Assembly: GCA_031273925.1 (NCBI GenBank)
Contig: JAISQW010000001.1
Span: 113,944-177,943, forward strand
Length of the DNA stretch: 64,000 nt
Direction: 5' to 3'
Origin: Endomicrobium sp.
GTDB taxonomy: Bacteria > Elusimicrobiota > Endomicrobiia > Endomicrobiales > Endomicrobiaceae
This document shows positions 53,907-63,862 of the stretch, piece after piece (position 1 is the stretch's first letter; every line of letters starts with the position of its first letter). A program made the position numbers and the translations under genes. A model generated the notes under the pieces. That model was not told where the DNA came from, did no database searches, and worked only from the letters and a program-made list of their open reading frames with translations.

Positions 53907-54656
53907 TTATGAATACCTAATAATTTTTATAAAAGACTCTATATCTAAACTTGCTTTACCTACTAAAGCACCATCTATATCATATTTTTTCATAAAGTCT
54001 GAGATATTATTTGAGTTTACAGAACCGCCATATATAATTCTTATTTTTTCTGCTGCATCCATATAAATTTCCGAATAGGTTTTTCTTATAAAGTAATGAA
54101 TTTCTTGTACTTGATTAAAAGATGCAGTTTTACCAGTTCCTATAGCCCATACTGGTTCATATGCTATAACTATTAAAAATGATTGTTCATATGTTAATCC
54201 TAGTAAACACTCATTTATCTGTTTCCTTATAACATTAAATGTAACACCACATTCTCTTTCTTTAAAAGTTTCACCTATACACAAAATTGGTATAAGACCT
54301 GCAGAAAGAGCGGTTTTTATTTTCTGATTTACTATTTTATTATTTTCTCCAAAAATTTCTCTACGTTCTGAATGACCAACTAAAACATAAGAGCAACCAA
54401 TATCTTTTAACATAATAGGTGAAATTTCACCTGTAAAAGCTCCTTCTGATTCCCAAAAAGAATTTTGCGATCCAATATTAATATTTGAACATTTAAGTAT
54501 ATTTGCAACAACATAAAGACTTGTAAAAGCTGGACAAATTAAGACTTCAAGATTTTTTACATTATGAATTGCACTTTTTAGAGTTTTCGCGGAATTGATA
54601 GCTTCAGTAATAGTTTTATTCATTTTCCAATTTCCTACTATTAATGGTTTTCTCAT
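53907..54656 (-). CDS. tpiA: Triosephosphate isomerase
   Basis: MRKPLIVGNWKMNKT, VLVGHSERREIFGE, IAYEPVWAIGTGKTAS, IIYGGSVN. Confidence 0.97.
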   Translation of the reverse strand: MRKPLIVGNWKMNKTITEAINSAKTLKSAIHNVKNLEVLICPAFTSLYVVANILKCSNINIGSQNSFWESEGAFTGEISPIMLKDIGCSYVLVGHSERREIFGENNKIVNQKIKTALSAGLIPILCIGETFKERECGVTFNVIRKQINECLLGLTYEQSFLIVIAYEPVWAIGTGKTASFNQVQEIHYFIRKTYSEIYMDAAEKIRIIYGGSVNSNNISDFMKKYDIDGALVGKASLDIESFIKIIRYS

Positions 54657-54714
54657 AATATACTCCTCTATATTAATAAATGTTTTTTTAAGTACATTAC
54701 ATAAAAAAAATATA

Positions 54715-55947
54715 CTATTCACTATTTAGTGATTTTATATAACTTTTTAGTGCCAATGGAAAAATTTCAAGAACTTTTTCTATAACATCACAAAAAACAG
54801 ATATAGCAATACCATAATTTGTTATTGATACTTTATTTTCCATACAATCGGCAAGTTTTATAAGCATGTTTTTTCTATTTAAAGTACATCCACCACAATG
54901 TATTATAAGTTTATAATTTGAAATATTTTTAGGATAATCACATCCAGACTTATGATCAATAATTATTTCTTTTTTTGTATAGCTTTTTATTAAAATTGGA
55001 AGTTTTACTTTACCTATATCATCTATTGATGCATGATGTGTACAAGCTTCGTATATTAATATTTTGTCGCCATTTTCCAATTTGTTTAATATTGCTGCTC
55101 CTTTTGCCATCTCAACAATATTTGATTTTTCAGCTGAAAAAATTATTGAAAACGTTGTAAGTTTTACATATTTAGGAGTTTTTGATGCTATTTGTTTAAC
55201 AAATTGAGAATCGGTAATTACAATTTTCGGAGGCATTATTGAATTTCGTAATACAAATTCATACTCAGTATCTTGAATTACATAAGAAACTGCATGTAAA
55301 TCTAAACTATCTCTTAATATTTGAATTTGAGGCATTATTATTTTTTTACTAGGAGCACCTAAATCTATAGGAGTAATTAAAATAATTGGATCATTCTGTT
55401 TTAGAATATTTTTCAAAACAGAATATTTTGTCGTATAACTATCAGGTAAAATTTTATTAAGAATTTTTTTTAAAGAATTAAGAAAAACATCCCTGTTTGT
55501 TTTGAATACAGAAAATAACATTACATTTTTTGTATATTTTTTTATCTTTTTTAAAAATACATGCTTAGGTTTTTGTAAATCTGATTTACTAATAACAATA
55601 ATAAAAGGTGTCTCATTTTTTTTCGCATTTTTTATAATATATTTTTCGTATTCATAAAATTTTTCGACTTCACATAATAACAATATAACATCAACAAAAT
55701 TAAATACCTTTCGTGTTTTTTCTTTTCTTGCATAACCTAAAACAGATCTATCATTTATTCCAGCTGTATCAAATAAAGTTATAGGCCCAAAATTGGTTAA
55801 TTCCATTTGTTTAGATACAACATCCGTTGTAGTTCCTGATAACTCTGAAACAATAGAAATATTTTGATTTAATATGAAGTTCATAAGTGACGATTTACCT
55901 ACGTTGGTCCTACCAAATATTCCAATTTGAACTGTTAATGCTTTCAT
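54715..55947 (-). CDS. hydF: [FeFe]-hydrogenase maturation GTPase HydF
   Basis: GIFGRTNVGKSSLMN, DTAGI, CTHH...HCGGCTLNRK cluster ligands. Confidence 0.93.
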   Translation of the reverse strand: MKALTVQIGIFGRTNVGKSSLMNFILNQNISIVSELSGTTTDVVSKQMELTNFGPITLFDTAGINDRSVLGYARKEKTRKVFNFVDVILLLCEVEKFYEYEKYIIKNAKKNETPFIIVISKSDLQKPKHVFLKKIKKYTKNVMLFSVFKTNRDVFLNSLKKILNKILPDSYTTKYSVLKNILKQNDPIILITPIDLGAPSKKIIMPQIQILRDSLDLHAVSYVIQDTEYEFVLRNSIMPPKIVITDSQFVKQIASKTPKYVKLTTFSIIFSAEKSNIVEMAKGAAILNKLENGDKILIYEACTHHASIDDIGKVKLPILIKSYTKKEIIIDHKSGCDYPKNISNYKLIIHCGGCTLNRKNMLIKLADCMENKVSITNYGIAISVFCDVIEKVLEIFPLALKSYIKSLNSE

Positions 55948-56023
55948 TTGTTTTTCGGTTAATTATTTTTATACTAAATTTTATATTAGACAATAAGATT
56001 CTAGATCATAATTTTATAATTTA

Positions 56024-57355
56024 TTAGCATATAAATTTTACTATCGCTTTGGCTGCTTTTTTTGCCATACCCATTGCTTCAATAACAGTACTTCCACCAA
56101 CAATATCTCCACCAGCAAAAACTCCAGATATTGAAGTCATAAAATTATCATCAATTATAACATAACCTAAGGAATCTGTATTTATTTTTTTACTAAGTAA
56201 AGATATAGTTGGATTTGGATGTAATCCTAGTGCTAAAATAACCATATCAGTTTTTATAATATGATTGGATCCAACAATTTTTTTAAACTGTTTTTCATTA
56301 GAATTAATTGACATTATTATTTTATTTTTTACACATTCAATAGCTTTAACATTTCCATTCTCATCTCCAATAAATTTGACAAGTTCAGTTAAAGTTATAA
56401 ACTCAACACCTTCATGTTTTGCATGAAATATTCCTTCTTTTCTTGCAGACATTTCATTTTCAGATTTTCTATAAATAAGCTTTACGTTGTTTACACCGGA
56501 ACGTAATATAGTTCTTGAAGAATCAATAGCAGTATTACCACCACCAATGACTACAACATTTTTACCTTTATATATTGGAGTATCATAATTAGGAAATTTA
56601 TAAGAATGCATTAAATTTATACGTACTAGAAATTCATTAGAACTATATATATGATTTAAATTTTCACCAGAAATCTTAGGTAATACAGGCAAACCTGCTC
56701 CTGTTGCAATAAATATAGATTTATATCCATCATCAAATAATTCTTGTAAAGACTTAGTTCTTCCAATAAAAGTATTTAAAACTATATTCATACCAAGTTT
56801 TTTTAAATTATTTATTTCTCTTTCTAAAATTTTTTTTGGAAGTCTAAATTCAGGAATACCATAACGTAAAACTCCACCTATACTATGAAGAGATTCATAA
56901 ACAGTAACATCATATCCAACTTTTAATAAATCGTATGTACAAGTAAGACCTGCAGGGCCAGATCCTATTATAGCAATCTTAATATTTTTTTTATTATTTT
57001 TTATTAAGTGAGGTTCAATTATTGTAGTGCTACTAGCAATATAATATTCGAGATTACCAATAGAAACACTCATGTTGTTATTATTTTTTTTATTTAAAAT
57101 ACAAAATTTTTCGCATTGCTTTTCCTGTGGGCAAACTATTCCAGATATAGTAGGAAAATTATTTTTTTGTTTTATAATTTTTATAGCTTTTTGTAAATTG
57201 CTTTCTAAAAAATATTTTATAAACATTGGGATATTAACTTCAATTGGGCAGCCTTTAATACATGGTGGATTTTTACATTGTAAGCACTTTTTTGCTTCGA
57301 TAAGCATTTCATGTAGTGTAGGTTTTTTTGTATTTTTATTATTTTTTTTTAACAT
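56024..57355 (-). CDS. nfnB: NfnB-like (GltD-type) NAD(P)-dependent oxidoreductase
   Basis: CLQCKNPPCIKGCPIEVNIP, IIGSGPAGLTCTYDLLKVGYDVTVYE, VVVIGGGNTAIDSSRT; coupled to nfnA. Confidence 0.85.
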   Translation of the reverse strand: MLKKNNKNTKKPTLHEMLIEAKKCLQCKNPPCIKGCPIEVNIPMFIKYFLESNLQKAIKIIKQKNNFPTISGIVCPQEKQCEKFCILNKKNNNNMSVSIGNLEYYIASSTTIIEPHLIKNNKKNIKIAIIGSGPAGLTCTYDLLKVGYDVTVYESLHSIGGVLRYGIPEFRLPKKILEREINNLKKLGMNIVLNTFIGRTKSLQELFDDGYKSIFIATGAGLPVLPKISGENLNHIYSSNEFLVRINLMHSYKFPNYDTPIYKGKNVVVIGGGNTAIDSSRTILRSGVNNVKLIYRKSENEMSARKEGIFHAKHEGVEFITLTELVKFIGDENGNVKAIECVKNKIIMSINSNEKQFKKIVGSNHIIKTDMVILALGLHPNPTISLLSKKINTDSLGYVIIDDNFMTSISGVFAGGDIVGGSTVIEAMGMAKKAAKAIVKFIC

Positions 57356-58187
57356 CTACACACCCCATATGTTGTTTAAATCTGTCTAACGATATTTTTT
57401 CAGAGTATTTAAATGATTCAAGTCTAAAATAAAGTTCATTCCAATTTACAGAATGAGCATCAAATTCAGGACCATCAACACAAACAAATTTTGTTTCACC
57501 TGCAACAGTAACCCTACATGCACCACATATGCCTGTTCCATCAAGCATTATAGGGTTCAAAGAAACAATTGTCTTTATACATTTTTTTTTTGTAAATTCG
57601 GATACAGCTTTCATCATAATAACTGGCCCTATGGCATACACAATATCAATTTTATTTTTACTCACAATGTCTTTTAAAATATCAGTAACAAATCCTTTAA
57701 TACCATATGATCCATCATTTGTAGCAAAAAAAATACTATCACTATATTGTCTTAGTTCAGATTCAAGAATAAGTAAATTCTTGGATCTTGCACCAACTAC
57801 AATAATAATGGTATTTCCTATTTTCTTAAACTCTTTCACAATAGATAAAATCCCTGCTACACCAATACCACCACCAATGACTACAACATTTCCATATTTT
57901 TTGATTTTTGTAGGATTTCCTAAAGGTCCTAAAAAATCTCTTATATAGTCACCTTTATTAAGTGAAGCAAGCTGAAATGTACTCTTTCCAATTTTTTGAA
58001 AAATGATTCTAACCAATCCTTTTTCTGGTTTAGTTTCTACTATCGTTATAGGAATCCTTTCACCCATACTGTTAATTCTAAATATAATAAATTGTCCAGC
58101 TTTAGCTGATATTGCAACATCAGGTGCATAAATCTCATAATCATATATACTATATCCTATTTCGTGCTTTTTTACGATTTCATACAT
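57339..58187 (-). CDS. nfnA: NfnA-like ferredoxin:NADP+ reductase flavoprotein
   Basis: FNR-type VVVIGGGIGVAGILSIVKEFK, 2Fe-2S DGTGICGACRVTVAGETKFVCVDGPEFDAH. Confidence 0.85.
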   Translation of the reverse strand: MYEIVKKHEIGYSIYDYEIYAPDVAISAKAGQFIIFRINSMGERIPITIVETKPEKGLVRIIFQKIGKSTFQLASLNKGDYIRDFLGPLGNPTKIKKYGNVVVIGGGIGVAGILSIVKEFKKIGNTIIIVVGARSKNLLILESELRQYSDSIFFATNDGSYGIKGFVTDILKDIVSKNKIDIVYAIGPVIMMKAVSEFTKKKCIKTIVSLNPIMLDGTGICGACRVTVAGETKFVCVDGPEFDAHSVNWNELYFRLESFKYSEKISLDRFKQHMGCVDVKKK

Positions 58188-58265
58188 ATTTTTTGCCTCT
58201 TTATCCATAAATAATCTTCATTTTTAAAAGACTTTATATGAACTTACAAAACATTTTTTTAAAAA

Positions 58266-59426
58266 TTATAATAAAATTATTCTTTTGAATTTTCTTTTCC
58301 CAACTTGTAAAAGAATTCTTTTTTTTGATTTAATCCAAAAATCCTTTTCGATCTTTATTGAATCTATTTTCACAGCTCCTTGTTTTATAAGACGTCTTGC
58401 TTCATTTTTACTTATAACCATATTACTTGTTGTAAGAATACTCGATAATTTCATTCCTGGACTTTTAAAAACATATTCATCTATATTATTTGGTATCTTT
58501 TTTTCTATAAAAGTTTCACAGAATTCTTTTTTAGCCTTTAATGCTTCATTTTTACCATGATATTTTTCAACAATCTCTTCAGCTAATGCCAATTTTGCGT
58601 ATTTAGGATGCATATTTTTTATAATTCGTAAATCATTTTGAGTAAGAAGTTCATAGTATTTATACATTAAACTATCTGAAATAGACATAACTTTTCCAAA
58701 CATATTTTTAGGAGGTTCATTCAAAGCTATACAATTATTATAAGATTTTGACATTTTTCTTACTCCAGATATTCCTTCTAAAAGAGGCATAGTAATAACT
58801 ACTTGAACATTTTTAATACCATAACTTTTTTGTATTTCTCTAGTTAAAAGAAGATTAAATTTTTGATCTTTACCTCCAAGTTCAATATCTGCGTTTAAAA
58901 CTACTGAATCATATGCTTGAAGTAAAGGATAAATAAATTCAATTATACTTATAGATATATTATTTTTATATCTTTTTCTAAAATCATCTCTTGTAAGCAT
59001 TTTAGCTACTGTACTTTTTGTTGCGAGTTTCAAAATACCATCTATTCCAATATTCTTAAACCATTTACTATTATATACAATTTCTGTTTTTTCTTTGTTA
59101 ATAATTTTAAATATATAATCAGTATAAGTTTTCATATTTATATTTATTTGTTTATCTGTCATAATTTGTCTAGTTTGTGATCTTCCTGAAGGATCGCCTA
59201 TTTTAGCTGTAAAATCACCAATCAAAAATATTATTTTATGGCCCATTTCTTGGAAAGTTTTTAGTTTATTTATAATAACACTATGCCCTAAATGCAAATT
59301 TGATGTTGTTGGATCAATTCCAAATTTTATTCTTAATTCTTTGCCAGTCGCAATTTTTGATTTAAGTTCTTCAAAAGATATAATTTCATCAATCCCTTTT
59401 GTTATTACTTTTAAGAAATCTTTCAT
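58266..59426 (-). CDS. tyrS: Tyrosyl-tRNA synthetase
   Basis: KFGIDPTTSNLHLGHSV, ELGGKDQKFNLLLTREIQ, KMSKSYNNCIAL, C-terminal S4 domain. Confidence 0.95.
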   Translation of the reverse strand: MKDFLKVITKGIDEIISFEELKSKIATGKELRIKFGIDPTTSNLHLGHSVIINKLKTFQEMGHKIIFLIGDFTAKIGDPSGRSQTRQIMTDKQININMKTYTDYIFKIINKEKTEIVYNSKWFKNIGIDGILKLATKSTVAKMLTRDDFRKRYKNNISISIIEFIYPLLQAYDSVVLNADIELGGKDQKFNLLLTREIQKSYGIKNVQVVITMPLLEGISGVRKMSKSYNNCIALNEPPKNMFGKVMSISDSLMYKYYELLTQNDLRIIKNMHPKYAKLALAEEIVEKYHGKNEALKAKKEFCETFIEKKIPNNIDEYVFKSPGMKLSSILTTSNMVISKNEARRLIKQGAVKIDSIKIEKDFWIKSKKRILLQVGKRKFKRIILL

Positions 59427-59656
59427 ATTTATTTTATATTAATTTTTTCTCATGATTTTAATATATTTACACAAATTAACTAGAAAAAATGATAACATAA
59501 TTTGTTTTTTTTTTCTAATTAACATAGAATAATGTTTTGTAGTAATAAACAATTAATATTATAGTTTTTTTAAAAAAATTGAAAATTTAATAAACAGTAA
59601 AAAAAATACATTCAAGACTGTGAAAAGAATTTTGTTATTTTAGAGGTGAAAAGCAA

Positions 59657-59842
59657 GTGTCATATAAATGTGTTATTTGTAGTAAAGCATCATCAGCCGG
59701 AAATACGATTAGCTATTCAAATAAGACATCAAGGAGATTTTTTAAACCAAATCTAAGAAAAATTTATTTTTTTTACAATGGCAAAAAATCTCAAAAATAC
59801 GTTTGTACATCCTGTATTAAATCAAATAAAATTAAAAAATAA
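59657..59842 (+). CDS. rpmB: 50S ribosomal protein L28 (zinc-binding form)
   Basis: CVICSKASSAGNTISYSNKTSRRFFKPNLRKIYF...YVCTSCIKS; two CxxC; GTG start. Confidence 0.9.
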   Translation: MSYKCVICSKASSAGNTISYSNKTSRRFFKPNLRKIYFFYNGKKSQKYVCTSCIKSNKIKK

Positions 59843-59872
59843 TGCTATTTGGTATATATAAGATTACTTACA

Positions 59873-60973
59873 TTATTTGTCATGAATTATAATTTTTGCT
59901 ACCCTTTTACTTACACCGTATGTACCGAGCATTTTTTTTATTTTAATAAACATTCTCATTTGTAACATATAATTTTTAGGGTTTAGTTGTTCAAGTACAG
60001 ATGATGCAATTTTTTTGGGAGTTGCATCAAATTGTATAAGTTCTGGAATAACAGCTTTATCTAATAAGATGTTTACTATGCTTATATATTTTATTTTAAT
60101 AAATGTTTTTATAATAAAAAAATTAATATATGAGAGTTTATATATCACAGACATTGGTATACCAATCAGAGCATTTTCGAGATTAACTGTTCCTGAAGGA
60201 CAAATCGCAAAATCAATAGATGCCCTTTTCTTATAATCTTGTGAAGTACTTAAATCAATATATTTTGGAAATTTATATTCAGTGTTGTTTTTAAAAAAAA
60301 ATATTATAAATTTTGCATTAATTTTTTGTCTTAATATTTTTGCAGTTTTAACAATTATTGGTATATGTTTTTTAATTATACTTTGACGACTACCTGGAAA
60401 CAATCCTATAACTGGAGGATTTAATATATCAAATTTTCTTTTTTCAATTTTTTTGTTTACATTTATTATATCTATCAAAGGATTACCGACAAACATTGCT
60501 TCTACCCCATTATCTGTATATAATTTTTCTTCAAAATGAAAAATTACAAATATTTTTTTTACAGTTTTTGCTATTTCTTTTATTCTTTTATAGCGAGATG
60601 CCCATATTTGAGGGCTTATATAATAATAAACTGGAATTTTTAGTTTTTTTGCAAGTTTAGCAATATGGACATGAAATCCATAATAATCTACAAGTATAAT
60701 TTTATCAGGATGATTTTTTTTTAAAAGTAAAGTAATTTTTTGGAATACTTTTCTTAAAAAGAATATTTGTTTTATTGGTAAAAAACCAAAAGCTCCAATA
60801 TTTACTATATCTTCCACAAAAAAATCAGCAACCATCTTTAAATTTTTGCCTCCAACTGCAAAAATATAAGATGAAAATGATGGTAGTAAATTTTTTATTT
60901 CTTTTACTAAATTTGAAGCATGTATATCGCCAGACAAATCTCCAGCAGATATAAAAAATTTTTGTATCATCAT
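59873..60973 (-). CDS. lpxB: Lipid-A-disaccharide synthase
   Basis: FISAGDLSGDIHASNLVKEIK, LVDYYGFHVHIAKLAKK, YYISPQIWASRYKRIKEIAK, FVGNPLID, GLFPGSRQS. Confidence 0.95.
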   Translation of the reverse strand: MMIQKFFISAGDLSGDIHASNLVKEIKNLLPSFSSYIFAVGGKNLKMVADFFVEDIVNIGAFGFLPIKQIFFLRKVFQKITLLLKKNHPDKIILVDYYGFHVHIAKLAKKLKIPVYYYISPQIWASRYKRIKEIAKTVKKIFVIFHFEEKLYTDNGVEAMFVGNPLIDIINVNKKIEKRKFDILNPPVIGLFPGSRQSIIKKHIPIIVKTAKILRQKINAKFIIFFFKNNTEYKFPKYIDLSTSQDYKKRASIDFAICPSGTVNLENALIGIPMSVIYKLSYINFFIIKTFIKIKYISIVNILLDKAVIPELIQFDATPKKIASSVLEQLNPKNYMLQMRMFIKIKKMLGTYGVSKRVAKIIIHDK

Positions 60974-61018
60974 AAATTTAATATACTAATTACGTTTTCA
61001 CTATATTTATTTTTTATT

Positions 61019-61951
61019 TTAAAAAATCATATTTTTTAAAATATCTATAGCAAGTTTTACTACATTCTTACCTTGATTTCCTGATATATCAGGGTTTTGA
61101 CCATTTATTACATTTGTTAAAAAATTGTCAAGCTCATAAAAAAGTGGTTCTCTTAATAATAATTTTGGTTTTTTAACATCTATATCTGAGATAGAATTAA
61201 TATTTTCCTTTTTTTTTGTATAAATTTTAAGATTTTTTTTTGCATAATCTATAGAAATGTAACTATTTGACTGAAAAATCCTTATTTTTCTATATTTTTT
61301 TAATGAAACTCTACTTGCAGACAAATCTGCTATACAACCATTTGAATATCTTAATCTAACTTTCGCAATATCTTCAGTATTTGAAAATACTTTTGCTCCA
61401 TAAGCTTCAAAAGAAATAACTTTTTCTTTCATAAAAAAGAATAAAATGTCTAAATCATGTATCATTAAATCTAAAACCACACCTATATTATTTATTCTAG
61501 AATCATAATAAGGTCCAAGCCTATTAACTTCTATAAATTTTGGATTATTTACGTAATTTACTGCTGCAATAATGGCGGGATTAAATCTTTCAATATGTCC
61601 TACTTGTAATATTAAATTTCTAGCTTTAGATATTCTAACAAGTTCTTCAGCTTCATAAATATCTGTAGTAAATGGTTTTTCAACAAGACAATGTATATCA
61701 TGTTGTAATAAAAATTTTGTAACATGGTAATGGTATTGAGTTGGAACAGCAATAATAGCAGCCTCGATTTTTCCAACCAAAGCATTATAATTTGTTAAAT
61801 ATTTTGTGTTATTTATTTTTGCAATTCTAATAGCTGTTTTTTTATTTATATCTACAACAAACTCAAGTTTAGATTTTGAATGTTGACTTAAAATCCTTGC
61901 ATGATGATGTCCCAACGATCCAACGCCAATTACAGCCGTTTTTATATTCAT
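61019..61951 (-). CDS. gnnA: Gfo/Idh/MocA oxidoreductase, GnnA-like (UDP-GlcNAc 3-dehydrogenase candidate)
   Basis: TAVIGVGSLGHHHARILSQH, LVEKPFTTD, VGHIERFNPAIIAA, LDLMIHDLDILFF; inside lpx cluster. Confidence 0.75.
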   Translation of the reverse strand: MNIKTAVIGVGSLGHHHARILSQHSKSKLEFVVDINKKTAIRIAKINNTKYLTNYNALVGKIEAAIIAVPTQYHYHVTKFLLQHDIHCLVEKPFTTDIYEAEELVRISKARNLILQVGHIERFNPAIIAAVNYVNNPKFIEVNRLGPYYDSRINNIGVVLDLMIHDLDILFFFMKEKVISFEAYGAKVFSNTEDIAKVRLRYSNGCIADLSASRVSLKKYRKIRIFQSNSYISIDYAKKNLKIYTKKKENINSISDIDVKKPKLLLREPLFYELDNFLTNVINGQNPDISGNQGKNVVKLAIDILKNMIF

Positions 61952-63045
61952 TTCTTATTATATTTTATAATAACATCAATTATTTTTTCTATATCAAGCA
62001 TTGAAAGAGATGGATGAACTGGAATCGATATAACTTTTTTAGAAATATTTTCAGCAACTTTACATGTATTAAATTTATATCCAAATTTTTTGTAAAATTG
62101 TTGTTTGTAAACAACAGAATTATAATAAATTCCAGTCTCTATACCATTTTTAGTAAGATACATAATAAACTTTTTTCTATTTTTAGCCAAAATTTTTATT
62201 GTATACTGATGAAAAACATGTTTACAATTATTAGGTATAAAAGGAACTTGTAAAAAACTTAGATTACAAAACGCTTCGTTATATATTGCAGCATTTTTAA
62301 TTCTTTTTATTATCCAATTTTCAAGTTGTCTAAGTTGAGCTATACCTATTGCTGCTGCAAAATTCGTAAGTCTATAATTATATCCTAAAATAGTATGTAT
62401 AGAACAATTATTTCTACCATGATTTATAATTTGCCTTCCATATTTGTTTGCTTTAGAACTATTTGTCAGAACAATTCCACCTTCTCCAGTTGTCATATTT
62501 TTTGTGGCATAAAATGAGAATGCTGCAACATCTCCAAAAGAACCTACTTTTTTATTTTTATATTCTGCACCATGTGCTTGACAAGCATCTTCTATTAAAC
62601 GAAATTTATATTTTTTTTTAAGTTCAAGTATTGCGCCCATATCACATGGAAGCCCATATAGATGAACTATTAACACAGCTTTCACATTTTTTTCTTTTTC
62701 CAAAATCTTTTCCAATTCTATTGGATTTATATTAAATGTTTTTGGATCTATATCCACAAAAACAGGTTTTGCTTGGCAAAAAAGAATTGAATTTACTGTT
62801 GCTATAAATGAAAAAGGAGTTGTTACAACTTTATCATTTGGCATAACACCTGCCATTAAAAGAGCTATATGCAGAGATGTTGTACCATTTGTATTTGCAA
62901 TACCAAATCTTGTCCCAGAAAATTTAGCAAAAGCTTTTTCAAACTCTAAAACATATTTTCCACTGGCAAGCATTCGTGAATCTAAAACACTATTTATTAA
63001 CAATCTCTCTTCATCGCCAATGATTGGACACGCCATTTTTATCAT
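61948..63045 (-). CDS. gnnB: DegT/DnrJ/EryC1 aminotransferase, GnnB-like
   Basis: NTNGTTSLHIALLMAGV, VHLYGLPCDM, EDACQAHGAEYK, FSFYATKNMTTGEGG PLP Lys; overlaps gnnA-like ORF. Confidence 0.75.
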   Translation of the reverse strand: MIKMACPIIGDEERLLINSVLDSRMLASGKYVLEFEKAFAKFSGTRFGIANTNGTTSLHIALLMAGVMPNDKVVTTPFSFIATVNSILFCQAKPVFVDIDPKTFNINPIELEKILEKEKNVKAVLIVHLYGLPCDMGAILELKKKYKFRLIEDACQAHGAEYKNKKVGSFGDVAAFSFYATKNMTTGEGGIVLTNSSKANKYGRQIINHGRNNCSIHTILGYNYRLTNFAAAIGIAQLRQLENWIIKRIKNAAIYNEAFCNLSFLQVPFIPNNCKHVFHQYTIKILAKNRKKFIMYLTKNGIETGIYYNSVVYKQQFYKKFGYKFNTCKVAENISKKVISIPVHPSLSMLDIEKIIDVIIKYNKK

Positions 63046-63047
63046 TT

Positions 63048-63854
63048 TTATATCCCAAATATAGTTACACCTATTTCATTTGCTTTTTTTATAACTTCAT
63101 TTTTACCTAACATCAAAGTTATATCAGACTCTAATGCCAGCACTCGAACTTTATTTTCACTTAAAGTATAAATGGTTCTAAGTCCTACAACTGGTATATC
63201 AAATCTAAAATCTTGATTTGGCTTTGCTACTTTAACAACTATTAAATTAGATCCACCTAATTCATATGCACGCTTTATACACTCATCTGTACCTTCAACA
63301 GATTCAACTGCAAGTACAGATTTATCCTTTACTACAACTGTTTGGCCTATATCAAAACTAGCTATGCCTTTTGCTATCTTATAACCAAATTCAATATTTT
63401 TAATTTCTTCAGAAGAAAGTTTATCACCTGCCATTAATCCTTTTGTTGCAAGCGAAGAAAATAAATAAATATGAGACGGCATTAAATTTATACCTTCTTT
63501 TACAAATTCTTTTGCTATTGTTTTTAAAATCGTATCAGTTTTTTTATCAGGCAAATTTTTCAGTAATTTTATTGCACGCCAATCCATATTTATAGCGGAG
63601 TAAATTGTAACATGTTTTACTTGTCCAGCCATGATAATGTTTTTAACATTTTCATTTTTAAATGTATCTATTATTTTTTGAAATTTACCAATTGAAATAC
63701 AATAAAATTTATCAGATTCTTTTCTCAATTCCATTTCTGTGTCAATTGCCTCTTTTAAAGCTATACAAATAACTTTATTACCACTGTTTTTAATTTCTTT
63801 AGAGATAAGTATAGGGAATTTATTATTACCAGCTATTAATCCAATATTTTCCAT
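63048..63854 (-). CDS. lpxI: UDP-2,3-diacylglucosamine pyrophosphatase LpxI
   Basis: GLIAGNNKFPILISKEIKNSG, IIMAGQVKH, GQTVVVKDKSVLAVESVEGTDECIKRA, FDIPVVGLRTI; adjacent to lpxA. Confidence 0.9.
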   Translation of the reverse strand: MENIGLIAGNNKFPILISKEIKNSGNKVICIALKEAIDTEMELRKESDKFYCISIGKFQKIIDTFKNENVKNIIMAGQVKHVTIYSAINMDWRAIKLLKNLPDKKTDTILKTIAKEFVKEGINLMPSHIYLFSSLATKGLMAGDKLSSEEIKNIEFGYKIAKGIASFDIGQTVVVKDKSVLAVESVEGTDECIKRAYELGGSNLIVVKVAKPNQDFRFDIPVVGLRTIYTLSENKVRVLALESDITLMLGKNEVIKKANEIGVTIFGI

Positions 63855-63862
63855 TAAATATT

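Noticed and set aside
55395-55426. 10-bp inverted repeat in hydF (ATTCTGTTTT...AAAACAGAAT)
   Set aside because: Short and AT-rich with a 12-nt loop; expected occasionally at this base composition.
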